Source: DATARH01 sp963705325
Lineage (GTDB): Bacteria > Pseudomonadota > Alphaproteobacteria > ATCC43930 > CGMCC-115725
Direction: 5' to 3'
DNA length: 64,000 nucleotides
Assembly (NCBI GenBank): GCA_963705325.1
Contig: OY970069.1
Coordinates: 4,464,001-4,528,000, forward strand
This document shows positions 29,103-38,170 of the stretch, piece by piece (the first letter of the stretch is position 1; each line of letters starts with the position of its first letter). The notes beneath the pieces are model-generated. The model was not told the origin of the DNA. It made no database searches and was given only the letters and a program-made list of their open reading frames with translations. The position numbers and the translations under genes were made by a program.

Positions 29103-30011
29103 CTAGGCCAGCGCCGCGCTCACCGCTGCCAGCCGCTCAAAAGAGCCCAGGACCTTGCGCTGATCGTTGATCAGATGACGCACAAGGATGTCGGTGTATC
29201 CGAGTTCCCCGAAGGCCCGAAACTGTTCCGTGACCTCGTCAACCGATCCGGCGATCAAGGCATCTCCCGGAACGCCGCGATAGCCTTGGCGCAACGCGTG
29301 CTCCAGCACCGCTCGCGCCTCTGACGACGACTCGCCGACGTAAATGTCGCGCCGCAAAACGATAGCCCCTGGCTGCTTGCCGTAAGCGGGGCAGCGCTCA
29401 CGATACATATCGGCTTGCGCGCGCACCTCTTCGCGGGAGAGGCTGGGACTCGCGATCCAGCCCTCGGCCAGTCGTGCCGCCCGCTCGATCGCCGGCGGTG
29501 CGCTGGCGCCGATCCAGACCTCGACAGGCTCCACCGGACGCAGCGCCAAGCTCGCTCCAGCGAACCGGAACCTTCGAGAAGAGCTGACGGTCTCGCCCGC
29601 CAGTAAGCGCCGGACGATATCGAGAGCTTCCTCGAACGCCGACGGCCGCGTCCTGAAGCTGGCGCCCATCGCCGCAAACCGATCCTCGCCCCAGCCGAGG
29701 CCGCACTGCATGATGAACGGGCCCCCAGCGATGGCCGCCAGCGTGCCGATCTGCTCGGCCACCAGAACCGGGTGCCACAAAGGGAGCAGGAACAGGCAAC
29801 CGACGGGAGCTGTGCCCCACTCCGCGAGAAGCCGTCCGAGCATCGGCGTGTTCTGATAATACGGCGTGGGAGACACATGTTGATCGCCGATAAAAAGAGA
29901 AGCGAGCCCACTGCTACGTGCCGCCGCCGCTCGCTCGATCATCCAGCGCGCTCCCTCGCGCGGATCTTTCACGTCCGGGTGATTGCTCGTAAGAGAGACC
30001 CCAATTCTCAT
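29103..30011 (-). CDS. LLM class flavin-dependent oxidoreductase
   Basis: 302 aa from ATG 30011 (MRIGVSLTSNHPDVKD), preceded by GAGGA at suitable distance; the frame extends further upstream without resemblance. A luciferase-like TIM barrel: FIGDQHVSPTPYYQNTPM, CGLGWGEDRFAAMG, PVEVWIGASAPPAIERAARLAEGW. Such enzymes use FMN or F420 to oxidise varied small organics; F420 or FMN use cannot be told. Upstream partner of the DUF3604 gene. Confidence 0.88.
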   Translation of the reverse strand: MRIGVSLTSNHPDVKDPREGARWMIERAAAARSSGLASLFIGDQHVSPTPYYQNTPMLGRLLAEWGTAPVGCLFLLPLWHPVLVAEQIGTLAAIAGGPFIMQCGLGWGEDRFAAMGASFRTRPSAFEEALDIVRRLLAGETVSSSRRFRFAGASLALRPVEPVEVWIGASAPPAIERAARLAEGWIASPSLSREEVRAQADMYRERCPAYGKQPGAIVLRRDIYVGESSSEARAVLEHALRQGYRGVPGDALIAGSVDEVTEQFRAFGELGYTDILVRHLINDQRKVLGSFERLAAVSAALA

Positions 30012-30563
30012 TGGATCATCCTCGTCGTCGCATCGCGCTTCGATCTGACCCAAGCTCGCTGTCAAAGCCAACAGAAGTTTACCGCGATCTTCGCGACGAA
30101 TTGGATGACGACCCGCATTCGGCGCTCTCCTGTCGTAGGCGCGCGTGGCTTCGAAGGACCGGTTTCCGCGCCTTGAGCGGCCGTCTGCTGCTCGGGCTAC
30201 GGCCTTCCGGTCATGCCCCATTCCGGCCTTCAACTTGCGGGCTGTGGATAAAGGGCCTCAGCTTTCGCTGCTTCCTTTCAGGCTAGGCGTTGAGCAGTCG
30301 GTATCATGGTCAGCTGCATCCATCCCGGCACGACTCGCACCGAGCGCACGCCGAGCCTGCTTGCCGCCTGCGCCGCCCAGCTGGGGGTAACCGCCGAAGA
30401 AGTGGAGCGACGGGACTTCGCTCCAGGAATGCAATCTGCCGCATCGTCGACGCCTCGGTTGTCGGTTTCGTGACAACCTTCCTGGCCTCGGAAAAGGTTT
30501 GGGCGGTCTCTGGCCAGCTGGTGGTGGCGAACGGTGGAGCCGGACGGCCTGTCTATTACCGTT
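30012..30563. other. Intergenic region between the two luciferase-like genes
   Basis: About 550 bp holding only the SDR remnant (right half) and, at about 30115-30175, a sequence partly repeated at 37155-37225. No intact gene. Confidence 0.5.
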
Positions 30564-30600
30564 CTATCCGACCGAATTGTAGACGTCGCGCCAACGCTTG
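30330..30600 (+). pseudogene. C-terminal remnant of an SDR oxidoreductase
   Basis: In one frame TPSLLAACAAQLGVTAEEVERRDF is followed, after a frame change near 30430, by NAICRIVDASVVGFVTTFLAS, KVWAVSGQLVVANGGAGRPVYY. This is the C-terminal end of SDR enzymes that finish ...AWAVSGELVVANGG. No Rossmann motif or catalytic tyrosine remains. A degraded gene; exact left limit unclear. Confidence 0.55.
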
Positions 30601-31439
30601 ATGGCGCTGATGTGACCGTCGACTGTGGTGAGGTTGGCGCCCATCGTAACAACTGAGATGTGGCTCCCCCCGGCTTCGCGCCAGGCCGCGATATCGCCGG
30701 GCCATTGGTTCTCACTGCGGGCATATTGCTGGACGGATTCAAAGCCGAAGCTGCCGACATCACGGCCGAGCTCGCGCAACCTAGCTTCGATCCTAGCCTT
30801 ATTTTGGGGCGCTTCGGTTTAAGTCCGGGCGCCAAACAGAAAACCGTCCCCGATTCTGGCCGCCCGGTCGTACGCGGCCTCACTGGAACCGCCGAACCAG
30901 ATAGGAATAGGCCGCTTCGGCCGCGGCAAGATTCCGGCGCGATCGATCCGGTGATCGCGGTCCTCATGGGTCACCACGGGCTCCGCCCACAGCTTGCGCA
31001 TCAGCTCGATCTGGTTCTCCTGCCGCCGGCCGCGCCGGCGGAAGTTATCGTGCATTTCGAGGCCGTCGAATTCGACCCAGTTCCAGCCGACCCCGACGCC
31101 CAGGCGAAGCCGACCGTCCGAGAACAGGTCGACGTCCGCAGCCTGTTTGGCGAAGAGAGCCGTCTGCCGTTGCGGCAGGATGATTACGCCGGTGACCAAT
31201 TCGAGTTTCTTGGTGACGCCGGCGAGGTAGGCGTAGGTGACCAGCGGCTCGTGGAAGGGATCGGTTTCTTTATATGGGCCGGTCAGCTTCGGTTCCCTGC
31301 CCGCATGAACGGCGCCGAGGACATGGTCGTAGATGACAATATGGTCGTAACCCAGGTCTTCCGCTGCCTGGGCGAAGGCTTTGACCGCTCCTGGATCGCC
31401 GCCGAGCTCGATCTGCGGATAGACCACGCCAGCTTTCAT
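30564..31439 (-). pseudogene. LLM class F420/flavin-dependent oxidoreductase with an in-frame stop
   Basis: Luciferase-like TIM-barrel protein: MKAGVVYPQIELGGDP, DHIVIYDHVLGAV, GRLRLGVGVGWNWVEFDGL, PKRPIPIWFGGSSEAAYDRA. Reading runs from ATG 31439 to a TAA at 30819-30821 directly after DGFLFGART and, in the same frame, continues TEAPQNKARIEARLRELGRD...AAWREAGGSHISVVTMGA to 30564, the expected family C-terminus. Without the stop it would be 291 aa, normal length. A single C-to-T change (CAA to TAA) explains it. The truncated 206-aa product lacks the last barrel strands and is probably inactive. Confidence 0.78.
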
Positions 31440-31485
31440 CGCGCATTTCCTCCTGACTTAACCAGTCGTACACAGCCCACCGGCT

Positions 31486-32868
31486 TCAACCGAGCTCTAG
31501 AGTTGCCAGCGCCCTCCCCACCGTATCGACGATGCGGTCGCACTCGGCGCGGGTGATCACCAGAGGCGGGCACAAGGCTATCGTCGTGCCATAACGTCGT
31601 CCGCCACCTGACCGGCCGACGATGACGCCATGATCGCGGCAGAAATCGATCACGGCGCCGAATTGCGCAGGATCGAGTTGCTCCTTCGTGGTGCGATCCT
31701 TAACCAGCTCGACGCCGATCAGCAGGCCCTTGCCGCGCACGTCGCCGACGGTTTTGTGGCTCATGAGACCGCGCAACCCCTCAATCAGGTAGGCACCCAT
31801 TTCTGCCGCGCGTTGGACAAGCCCCTCGACCTCCATGATCTCGATGTTGCGCAGGGCGACTGCCGCGGCGACGGGATGGCCGCCATAGGTGTTGACCTGC
31901 GCTACCTGCCGATTCTCAGCCGGATCGCCGTAGAAGCTGTCGAAAACTTTGTTCTTCACCACGGTCGCAGCGATCGGCTGGTAGGCGCTGGAAATACCCT
32001 TGGCGACGGCGACGATGTCTGGTGACACACCGTAATGCTGGTGTGCAAACATCTTGCCGGTGCGACCGAAGCCGTTGATCACCTCATCGATGTGCAAAAG
32101 GATGCCATATTTGCGGCATAGACTCTCGACCTCGGGCAGATACTCGTCGGGCGGCACCGCGATCCCGACGCCGCTCATAACCGGTTCGACGATGATCTCC
32201 GCCACCGTCTCCGGCCCCTCGCCGAGGATCGTCGTTTCCATGTTTTTCACGCAGGCAAGGCCGCAGCTTGGGTAGCTGAGGCCGAACGGGCAGCGATAGC
32301 AGTAGGGCGGGGCGACGTGCACGAAGTCGCCGGAAAACGGCTCGAACTTTGCCTTGCGCTCACCCATGCCGCCGGCATCGAGCGTCGCCAGCGTCGTGCC
32401 GTGATAGGCGTAATAGCGGCTGACCGTCTTGAAGCGATATTCGCCCGGGTACTCGTGCTTCATGTATTGGCGGGCGATCTTGAACCCCGCCTCGTTCGCC
32501 TCCGAGCCCGAGTTGACAAAGTAGGTGTGGTAGCCGCCGCCCATTAGCCCATTGATCTTCTCGGCCAGTCCCGCCGCCGGCACATTCATCGCTGTGTGCG
32601 GAAAATACGACAATTGCCGCATCTGTTCGGCGGCAACCTCGGCGAGCTCAGTGCGCCCGTAGCCGATATTGACACACCATAAGCCGGCCATGCCGTCGAG
32701 ATATTCGGTGCCGTCGGCGTCGACGATCGTCGAGCCAGACGCACCGGTGACGACGATCTGCTTCGCTTCCAGCGCTTTATGCTGGACGATCGGATGCAGA
32801 ACGTTGCCAAGATCCTGCCGCACGACCGTTTCGCGGATTGCGGGATCAGGGGAGTTCGTAAGTGACAT
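31486..32868 (-). CDS. Class III (omega) aminotransferase
   Basis: 460-aa PLP enzyme of the ornithine/beta-alanine-pyruvate transaminase group. The PLP Lys is K290 (VAVAKGISS), the pyridine-binding Asp is D261 (LHIDEVINGFGRTG), and YHGTT and NSGSEANEAGFKIAR are conserved. A cysteine-rich segment YCYRCPFGLSYPSCGLACVK (190-207) is also found in related transaminases. It moves amino groups from omega-amino acids or amines. It lies 56 bp downstream of the double NodB gene and is likely co-transcribed with it. Confidence 0.92.
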   Translation of the reverse strand: MSLTNSPDPAIRETVVRQDLGNVLHPIVQHKALEAKQIVVTGASGSTIVDADGTEYLDGMAGLWCVNIGYGRTELAEVAAEQMRQLSYFPHTAMNVPAAGLAEKINGLMGGGYHTYFVNSGSEANEAGFKIARQYMKHEYPGEYRFKTVSRYYAYHGTTLATLDAGGMGERKAKFEPFSGDFVHVAPPYCYRCPFGLSYPSCGLACVKNMETTILGEGPETVAEIIVEPVMSGVGIAVPPDEYLPEVESLCRKYGILLHIDEVINGFGRTGKMFAHQHYGVSPDIVAVAKGISSAYQPIAATVVKNKVFDSFYGDPAENRQVAQVNTYGGHPVAAAVALRNIEIMEVEGLVQRAAEMGAYLIEGLRGLMSHKTVGDVRGKGLLIGVELVKDRTTKEQLDPAQFGAVIDFCRDHGVIVGRSGGGRRYGTTIALCPPLVITRAECDRIVDTVGRALATLELG

Positions 32869-32924
32869 CGGCGACCTCGCGCAGGTGAGGTATCAGCTGA
32901 AAGGAACGAAGACTAAGCCAGGGT

Positions 32925-34793
32925 CTAGCGCTCGGCGATCCAGGCCGAGACCTCGTCGTAATAGTTGGCGATGTAATACTCGGCAATGTCGTCTGCCGTC
33001 GTGAGCCAGACCGCGTCGTGGCCGAGGATATAGCGCAGCGCCTGATCGAGATATTTCGCTGCGCTGGGGCGACCGACATTGTGTGGGTGCAGCGAGAGGC
33101 ACATCACCCGGCCGTTCTCGGCGCCCTCACGATAGAGCGTGTCGAACTGATCCTTGATCATCTGCAGGAAGTAGTCGGCTTCCCGGTTCCAGGCGAGCAT
33201 GCCGGCGTCGTTGATCTGCCCGGTGTAGGGGACGTAGATGAATTTCTGGCCGCCGCGCACGTTGATCGGCCATGGCTGATCGTCGATGATCCAAGAGGTG
33301 TGGTAGAGGCACCCCGCCTCGGCCATTAGATCATCGGTTCTGACCGTGTAGCCCGCGCCGCCGCCCAGCCGGCCCTTAACGCGTTTGCCGGTCATCTCCA
33401 GGACATGCGCGATAAAATCCTGCCAGTAAGCCAGCTCCTCTTCTTCGCTCAGGTCGTAGATGGGCCGGCTGTTGTAGAGCCCATGCGCCATGTAGTCCCA
33501 ATCGGCCGCGACCATGGCGTCCTTGATCTCGGGGAAATGGTCGAGCAGTTCAAGGTTTAGGCAGCAACAAGCGCGCACCCTATGCTTGTTCAGCACGTCG
33601 AGCATGCGCCAGAACCCGGCACGGTTGCCGTAGTCCATCCGCGAATAATGCGGGATGTCGGGCTGGGTCGGCCGGTTCTCCGGCAAGTACTCGAAAAACT
33701 CCATGTTGGGCGCGACCCAAAATGCGACGCGGGCATCACCGGGCCATTTGATGACCGGGCGGTCATTTATCGGCGCATAGTCGAAGCGCCCAGGGGAGAG
33801 CGGGCCAAGGCGCGCCTCGCGCGACGGCGCGGGAGCCGCCTTCGCCAAAGCTTTCGCGGGTGTGCCGCCCGATTGCGCCGCGAACCAATCGATGATTTCC
33901 GCCCCAGTGGCCCTCCACACGCCGGCACGCGCGCAGATGTGGCGCAGCACCTCGTCGAGGTGTCGTATGCGCCAAGGCTGACCCATAATCCAAGGGTGCA
34001 GATGGAGCACCATCATTCGGCCGGTCGTCGCGCCGTCGGCATAGAGCCCGTCGAACCAGTCGCGCCATAATAGGCTCGTCTCGTCGATCGTCCGCCTACC
34101 GTGCAGGTGAATGTAGTTATCGTCGAGATAGGCGTTGACGCCGAGCGAATAGAGCTCGCCGGTTCTCGGCGTCATCCGGTAAGGCTGCTCGTCGTTGCCC
34201 CAGTCACAGACGTAGCGGATGCCGGCTTCGGCGAACAGGTGCAGGGTGTTTGGGGTCTCCTGGAAATCGGGGCCCGACCAACCGATCGGCCGCTTGCCTG
34301 TCGCCCGCTCGACCGCGTCGATTGAGACGCGGATATAGGCGCGCTCCTCGTCCTCGGACATGCCGATATGGATCAGACGGCGGCGGGAGAGACCGTGCGC
34401 GATGAATTCCGCGCCGCGCTTCTGTCCTTCAGCGACGAGGATCGGGTAGTGGTCGGCGACTGCCTTGTCGAGCGCCAGGGTCGGCGTGATGCCGTATTTG
34501 TCGAGCAGATCGAGGATCCGGAAAACCCCGACCCTGTTGCCGTATTCGTGGTTGCCCCAGCCGCCGATATCGGGGAATTGCGGCTGGTTGCCGCTCCACA
34601 GTCCCTCGGGCCCACCCAATGGGCTGACTGCGACCGGCGTGCCCGCCGGTACCTCCCAGTCCCAGTGTTCCAGGTTGACAATGACGGCAAGCGCGACCCG
34701 CGCGTTACCCGGCCAGCGCAGCGGCGGCCTCGCGACGATGGGCGACCACGGATAGAAATCCTGGTCCATGCCGTAGGCGCGCTTGGCTGGCAT
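32925..34793 (-). CDS. Double polysaccharide-deacetylase (NodB) domain protein
   Basis: 622 aa composed of two carbohydrate-esterase-4-like (NodB) domains in one chain: about residues 20-310 and 340-615. Each has the family landmarks: WPGNARVALAVIVNLEHW / WPGDARVAFWVAPNMEFFEY; EYGNRVGVFRILDLLDKYGI / DYGNRAGFWRMLDVLNKHRV; FIAHGLS / YMAHGLYN; LHLHPW / LSLHPHNVG. They are closer to the PuuE (cofactor-free allantoinase) branch than to peptidoglycan deacetylases. This branch is normally one domain of about 300 aa, so this is a duplication and fusion. Substrate likely a cyclic ureide or amide. ATG 34793 follows AAGGAGG. Confidence 0.88.
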   Translation of the reverse strand: MPAKRAYGMDQDFYPWSPIVARPPLRWPGNARVALAVIVNLEHWDWEVPAGTPVAVSPLGGPEGLWSGNQPQFPDIGGWGNHEYGNRVGVFRILDLLDKYGITPTLALDKAVADHYPILVAEGQKRGAEFIAHGLSRRRLIHIGMSEDEERAYIRVSIDAVERATGKRPIGWSGPDFQETPNTLHLFAEAGIRYVCDWGNDEQPYRMTPRTGELYSLGVNAYLDDNYIHLHGRRTIDETSLLWRDWFDGLYADGATTGRMMVLHLHPWIMGQPWRIRHLDEVLRHICARAGVWRATGAEIIDWFAAQSGGTPAKALAKAAPAPSREARLGPLSPGRFDYAPINDRPVIKWPGDARVAFWVAPNMEFFEYLPENRPTQPDIPHYSRMDYGNRAGFWRMLDVLNKHRVRACCCLNLELLDHFPEIKDAMVAADWDYMAHGLYNSRPIYDLSEEEELAYWQDFIAHVLEMTGKRVKGRLGGGAGYTVRTDDLMAEAGCLYHTSWIIDDQPWPINVRGGQKFIYVPYTGQINDAGMLAWNREADYFLQMIKDQFDTLYREGAENGRVMCLSLHPHNVGRPSAAKYLDQALRYILGHDAVWLTTADDIAEYYIANYYDEVSAWIAER

Positions 34794-34883
34794 TGTTACC
34801 TCCTTGGCAGCAACAACCTTTCGGACAGCTGGCAGCTAGCGCGTCACGCGCTCGCCCCCACCAAAACCTCCATTCGCTCGCGA

Positions 34884-36275
34884 TTAGGCCGCGAGAGGGC
34901 GGCGGTCACGGTACGGAGTGGCTTTTTCGAACGCATCGGCGACGCGCAGGACGGTCGCTTCCTGAAAAGGCTTGCCGACCAGCTGGATTGCCACTGGCAA
35001 TCCGCCGGCGCCAAAGCCCGAGCACACCGACATCGCCGGATAGCCGGCGACGTTGAACGGCATCATAAAGCTCGGCCGCTGGAATACGTCCCATTTCGGC
35101 AGCGCGTCGATCTTTGGCGCTTCGTTCGGGAACACCGCCGTCAGCACGACATCGAGCCCGGCCATTGCGGCCTTCAACTCGGAGCGCAGTTCGCGACGGC
35201 GCCGCACCGCCTGCAGGTAATCGACGCCGGATACGAACGCGCCGAGCATCAGCCGGGTGCGCATGCGCTCCCCGAAATCATTGAGCCGCGTTCGCGACCA
35301 TTCCTCATAGGCGGCGGCGCGCTCGACGATCGAGATCAGCGAGCCGCAGGCGTGCCAATCCTGCAGCGGTGACAGCTGCACCTCACGGATTTGGGCGCCG
35401 AGACCGCGGAAGGTCTCAACCGCAGCGGTGATCCCGCGTTGCGTGGCCTCGTCGACCTTGTGATCGGTTTGGTGGAAGTGGTGGATCACCCCAATCTTGA
35501 GGTCCTTGATCCCGCCGCCCAGCGCGGCGCGATAATCGGGGATCGGCCGGTTGGCGCTGGCCGGGTCGCGCGGATCGTGGCCGGCAAGCACCTGCAGCAT
35601 GATCGCGCAATCCTCGGCGTTCCATGCCATTGGCCCGATATGGTCGAGACTGAACGCGGCCGGCGCGACCCCAGCGCGGCTGACGAGACCATAGGTCGGC
35701 TTGAGCCCGGCGATGCCGCAATAGGCTGCCGGGCCGCGGATTGAGCCGCCGGTGTCGGTGCCGATGCCACAAAGGATCATGCCCGCCGCGACCGCCGCGC
35801 CGGTGCCGCTGCTGCTGCCCGCGGTGAAGTGGTCGCTGTTCCATGGATTGCGCGCCGGTGGTTTCGGCAGGTCGAAGGACGGACCGCCATCCGCGAATTC
35901 GTGCGTCGTCAATTTGCCCATCAACACCGAGCCGGCAGCGGCGAGCTTCTCAGCGCATGTCGCATCGGTGTCGGGGATGTTGTCCTGCAGTAGCTTCGAC
36001 TGGCAGGTCGTCGCGATGCCCTTTGTGTCGACGATGTCCTTGAGCCCGATCGGAATGCCGTGCAGCGGGCCCTTCGGTCCATTCGACATGATTGCCGCCT
36101 CGGCGGCGCGAGCCTCGGCGAGCGCCCGCTCCTCCGTCAGATGGACGAAAGCATGGAGCTGGTCGTCGAGCGCATGCGCCCGGTCGAGACAAGCTTGGGT
36201 CAGCTCGACCGGCGACAGTTGCTTTGCCTCAATCTGCCTTGCCGCCTCGGCAATGGTCGGGATCGCCCCGTTCAT
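34884..36275 (-). CDS. Amidase with AtzG-like partner (AtzE/GatA-like)
   Basis: 463-aa amidase-signature enzyme. Catalytic Lys79 (GIPIGLKD), cis-serine in AGSSSGTGAA (152-161), nucleophile Ser178 (GTDTGGSIRGPAAYCG) are all present. Its start overlaps the stop of a 65-aa GatC/AtzG-like gene by 4 bp, an arrangement known from AtzE-AtzG (1-carboxybiuret hydrolase of cyanuric acid degradation), whose small subunit is required for assembly. The real substrate may be another carbamoyl compound, but a carbamoyl/ureide substrate is the best guess given the neighbours. Confidence 0.9.
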   Translation of the reverse strand: MNGAIPTIAEAARQIEAKQLSPVELTQACLDRAHALDDQLHAFVHLTEERALAEARAAEAAIMSNGPKGPLHGIPIGLKDIVDTKGIATTCQSKLLQDNIPDTDATCAEKLAAAGSVLMGKLTTHEFADGGPSFDLPKPPARNPWNSDHFTAGSSSGTGAAVAAGMILCGIGTDTGGSIRGPAAYCGIAGLKPTYGLVSRAGVAPAAFSLDHIGPMAWNAEDCAIMLQVLAGHDPRDPASANRPIPDYRAALGGGIKDLKIGVIHHFHQTDHKVDEATQRGITAAVETFRGLGAQIREVQLSPLQDWHACGSLISIVERAAAYEEWSRTRLNDFGERMRTRLMLGAFVSGVDYLQAVRRRRELRSELKAAMAGLDVVLTAVFPNEAPKIDALPKWDVFQRPSFMMPFNVAGYPAMSVCSGFGAGGLPVAIQLVGKPFQEATVLRVADAFEKATPYRDRRPLAA

Positions 36276-36469
36276 CGCACGTCCTCCTCGGCAAAACTGT
36301 AGGTGAGGGCCGGCTCCGCCATGCGTCCGCGCGGCTTGCGCACGCGCTCAGCCATCGCCGCGATGCCATCGCAGACCGCCTTCAGCTCGGCCTTCTCGGC
36401 GTCGGTCAGATCAAGCCCTGCCCGGGCCAGCAGATACTCGAAAGCAGCGTCGTTGATCGATACCGGCAT
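36272..36469 (-). CDS. AtzG-like/DUF4089 small amidase subunit
   Basis: 65 aa, starting MPVSINDAAFEYLLARAGL with LDLTDAEKAELKAVCDGIAAMAERV, the GatC/AtzG-type helical pattern, and ending in a flexible tail (EPALTYSFAEEDV). In AtzEG the small subunit wraps around the amidase. Translationally coupled to the amidase by a 4-bp ATGA overlap. Confidence 0.78.
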   Translation of the reverse strand: MPVSINDAAFEYLLARAGLDLTDAEKAELKAVCDGIAAMAERVRKPRGRMAEPALTYSFAEEDVR

Positions 36470-36530
36470 GTGACCATCCTTTCGCTGAAGATCGGTTTGT
36501 AGCGCCTGGCTTGCAGCTCTCCTTGACCGG

Positions 36531-37055
36531 TCAGAGGCGATAGCGGCACTCAGCAGGGAGCGGCACGGCGTGAAAGTCCTGACGGTTCGTGTCGAGGTTT
36601 TCGAGGTTCACGAACTGGCATTCGTCGTGGACGAAATGCGGCCCGGCGTGCCAGGTCGCGACGTGCAGCTTGATGACGCGGTCGCCCGGTATCCGGAAGG
36701 CGACAATATCCTCGAGCCGTGGCCGCGCGTTGTCGTCGAGATCGCCTGGAGGTGCTACGCCTATGAGCCATTCTTTGCCACCCAGCGAGCCAAGGCACTG
36801 CGTCACCCGGCGGTGTCGCGCGATCTGGCTGAAGCCGAGCCCGACATGCGGCAGGTGCATGATCCACAACCGAGGCACGCCGTTCTGCAAAATCAACTCT
36901 GCTTCGCTCGCCGAGGTTTCGGGATCGTATCTGGTCTCGGCGCCCTGGCCGCCGGTGCGCAGCGGCGCGATGATCTGACCGTAAGGGGCGAACACCTCCG
37001 CCGTGAGCTTCCTGACATCCAGCATGTGCAAGGGCAGCGTGCTCGCGTCGTTCAT
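36531..37055 (-). CDS. Ureidoglycolate lyase-like protein
   Basis: 174 aa from ATG 37055, preceded by GGAGG at 5 nt; an upstream extension to 37124 is rejected for that reason. AllA-like cupin: LTAEVFAPYGQII, PHVGLGFSQIARH, VTQCLGSLGGKEWLIGVAPPGD, ATWHAGPHFVHDE. Family members split ureidoglycolate into glyoxylate and urea. The first gene of the minus-strand run with the AtzE/AtzG pair and the double NodB protein, which supports a ureide pathway. Confidence 0.85.
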   Translation of the reverse strand: MNDASTLPLHMLDVRKLTAEVFAPYGQIIAPLRTGGQGAETRYDPETSASEAELILQNGVPRLWIMHLPHVGLGFSQIARHRRVTQCLGSLGGKEWLIGVAPPGDLDDNARPRLEDIVAFRIPGDRVIKLHVATWHAGPHFVHDECQFVNLENLDTNRQDFHAVPLPAECRYRL

Positions 37056-37399
37056 TGCCGCCTCCACAGTCGGTGTCCCAATCAGGCTAATAGTTGACCA
37101 TCTTGCCCAGCAGTCGTCACTCACTGCAATGCCGTCGCATAAAGGCCTGTTTGTGGTTTCTCACGGCTGCTTTCGGCGCTATGCAGCCGTTGGCGCACCT
37201 CGCTTCGAGCGACCGGTTTGCGAGAGCTTAACGGGCATTCGGTATTGCCGCCCTAGCCGGCCGATTCTGCCCCGAAGCTGCCATTTGCATGATGCAAGCA
37301 TTGGGGGCATCCCCCACGCGCGCCTGAAACGACCATGGTCAAATCGGTTCCATCCGGAATACGTTGTCCTCCGAGACGAAATGGTAAGGACCTGGAGCC
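37056..37399. other. Divergent intergenic region between ureidoglycolate lyase and the first Liv operon
   Basis: About 340 bp that should hold two opposing promoters. I find no confident operator. The part 37155-37225 resembles 30115-30175 (see findings). Frames across it have no family resemblance. Confidence 0.5.
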
Positions 37400-38170
37400 G
37401 TGGACGATTTGATCTTGGAGACCCGAGGTCTGACCAAGAGCTTCCGCGGCTTTCTTGCCGTGCGCGGTGTCGATCTCAGAATTCGCCGGAGAACGATCCA
37501 CGCGCTGATCGGACCGAACGGCGCTGGTAAGACGACGGTCTTCAACCTGCTGACAAAGTTCATCGAACCGAGCAGCGGAACGATCATCTACAACGGTGAC
37601 GATATCACTGCGGCGCGCCCGGCCGCTGTCGCGCGCCGTGGCATCGCTCGGTCGTTTCAGATATCGGCGGTATTTGCGCACCTGTCGGTGCGTGACAATG
37701 TCCGGGTCGCACTGCAGCAGCCGCTCGGCAATTCGTTTCAATTCTGGCGCTCGGGACGCGTTCTCGACCGCCTGAACGACCGCGCCATGGCGTTGCTCGA
37801 TGCGGTTGGCCTCAAGGAGGATGCGAAGCGTCCCGCCGCGGCGCTGCCCTACGGCCGCAAACGCGCCCTTGAAATCGCCACGACCCTCGCGCTGGAGCCG
37901 GAGTTGCTGCTGCTCGACGAGCCGATGTCCGGCCTGGGCCAGGAAGACATTAGTCGCATCTCGGCGCTGATCCGCGACGCCGCCTGCGGCCGAACCGTGT
38001 TGATGGTCGAGCACAACCTCTCGGTTGTCGCGGATCTTTCCGACGTCATCACCGTACTGACCCGTGGGCGCATTCTGGCCGAGGGCGACTATGCGGCGGT
38101 GTCGACCAACCCCGAAGTCGTCGAGGCCTATATGGGCACCGGCGATGCCGAGGCGATCGGCCATGCCTGA
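37400..38170 (+). CDS. Liv-type ABC transporter ATP-binding protein (LivG-like), operon 1
   Basis: 256 aa from GTG 37400, AAGGA lying 9 nt upstream. Walker A GPNGAGKTT, the LivG-typical RRGIARSFQISAVFAHLSVRDN, and Walker B LLLLDEPMSGLGQED. The family signature is weak (ALPYGRKRALEIATTLAL), as in many LivG proteins. It pairs with the following LivF-like ATPase; stop and next start overlap by 8 bp. Confidence 0.92.
   Translation: MDDLILETRGLTKSFRGFLAVRGVDLRIRRRTIHALIGPNGAGKTTVFNLLTKFIEPSSGTIIYNGDDITAARPAAVARRGIARSFQISAVFAHLSVRDNVRVALQQPLGNSFQFWRSGRVLDRLNDRAMALLDAVGLKEDAKRPAAALPYGRKRALEIATTLALEPELLLLDEPMSGLGQEDISRISALIRDAACGRTVLMVEHNLSVVADLSDVITVLTRGRILAEGDYAAVSTNPEVVEAYMGTGDAEAIGHA

Noticed and set aside
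30819..30821. Recoding of TAA in the luciferase-like gene
   Set aside because: TAA is not used for selenocysteine or pyrrolysine, and the family has no such residue.
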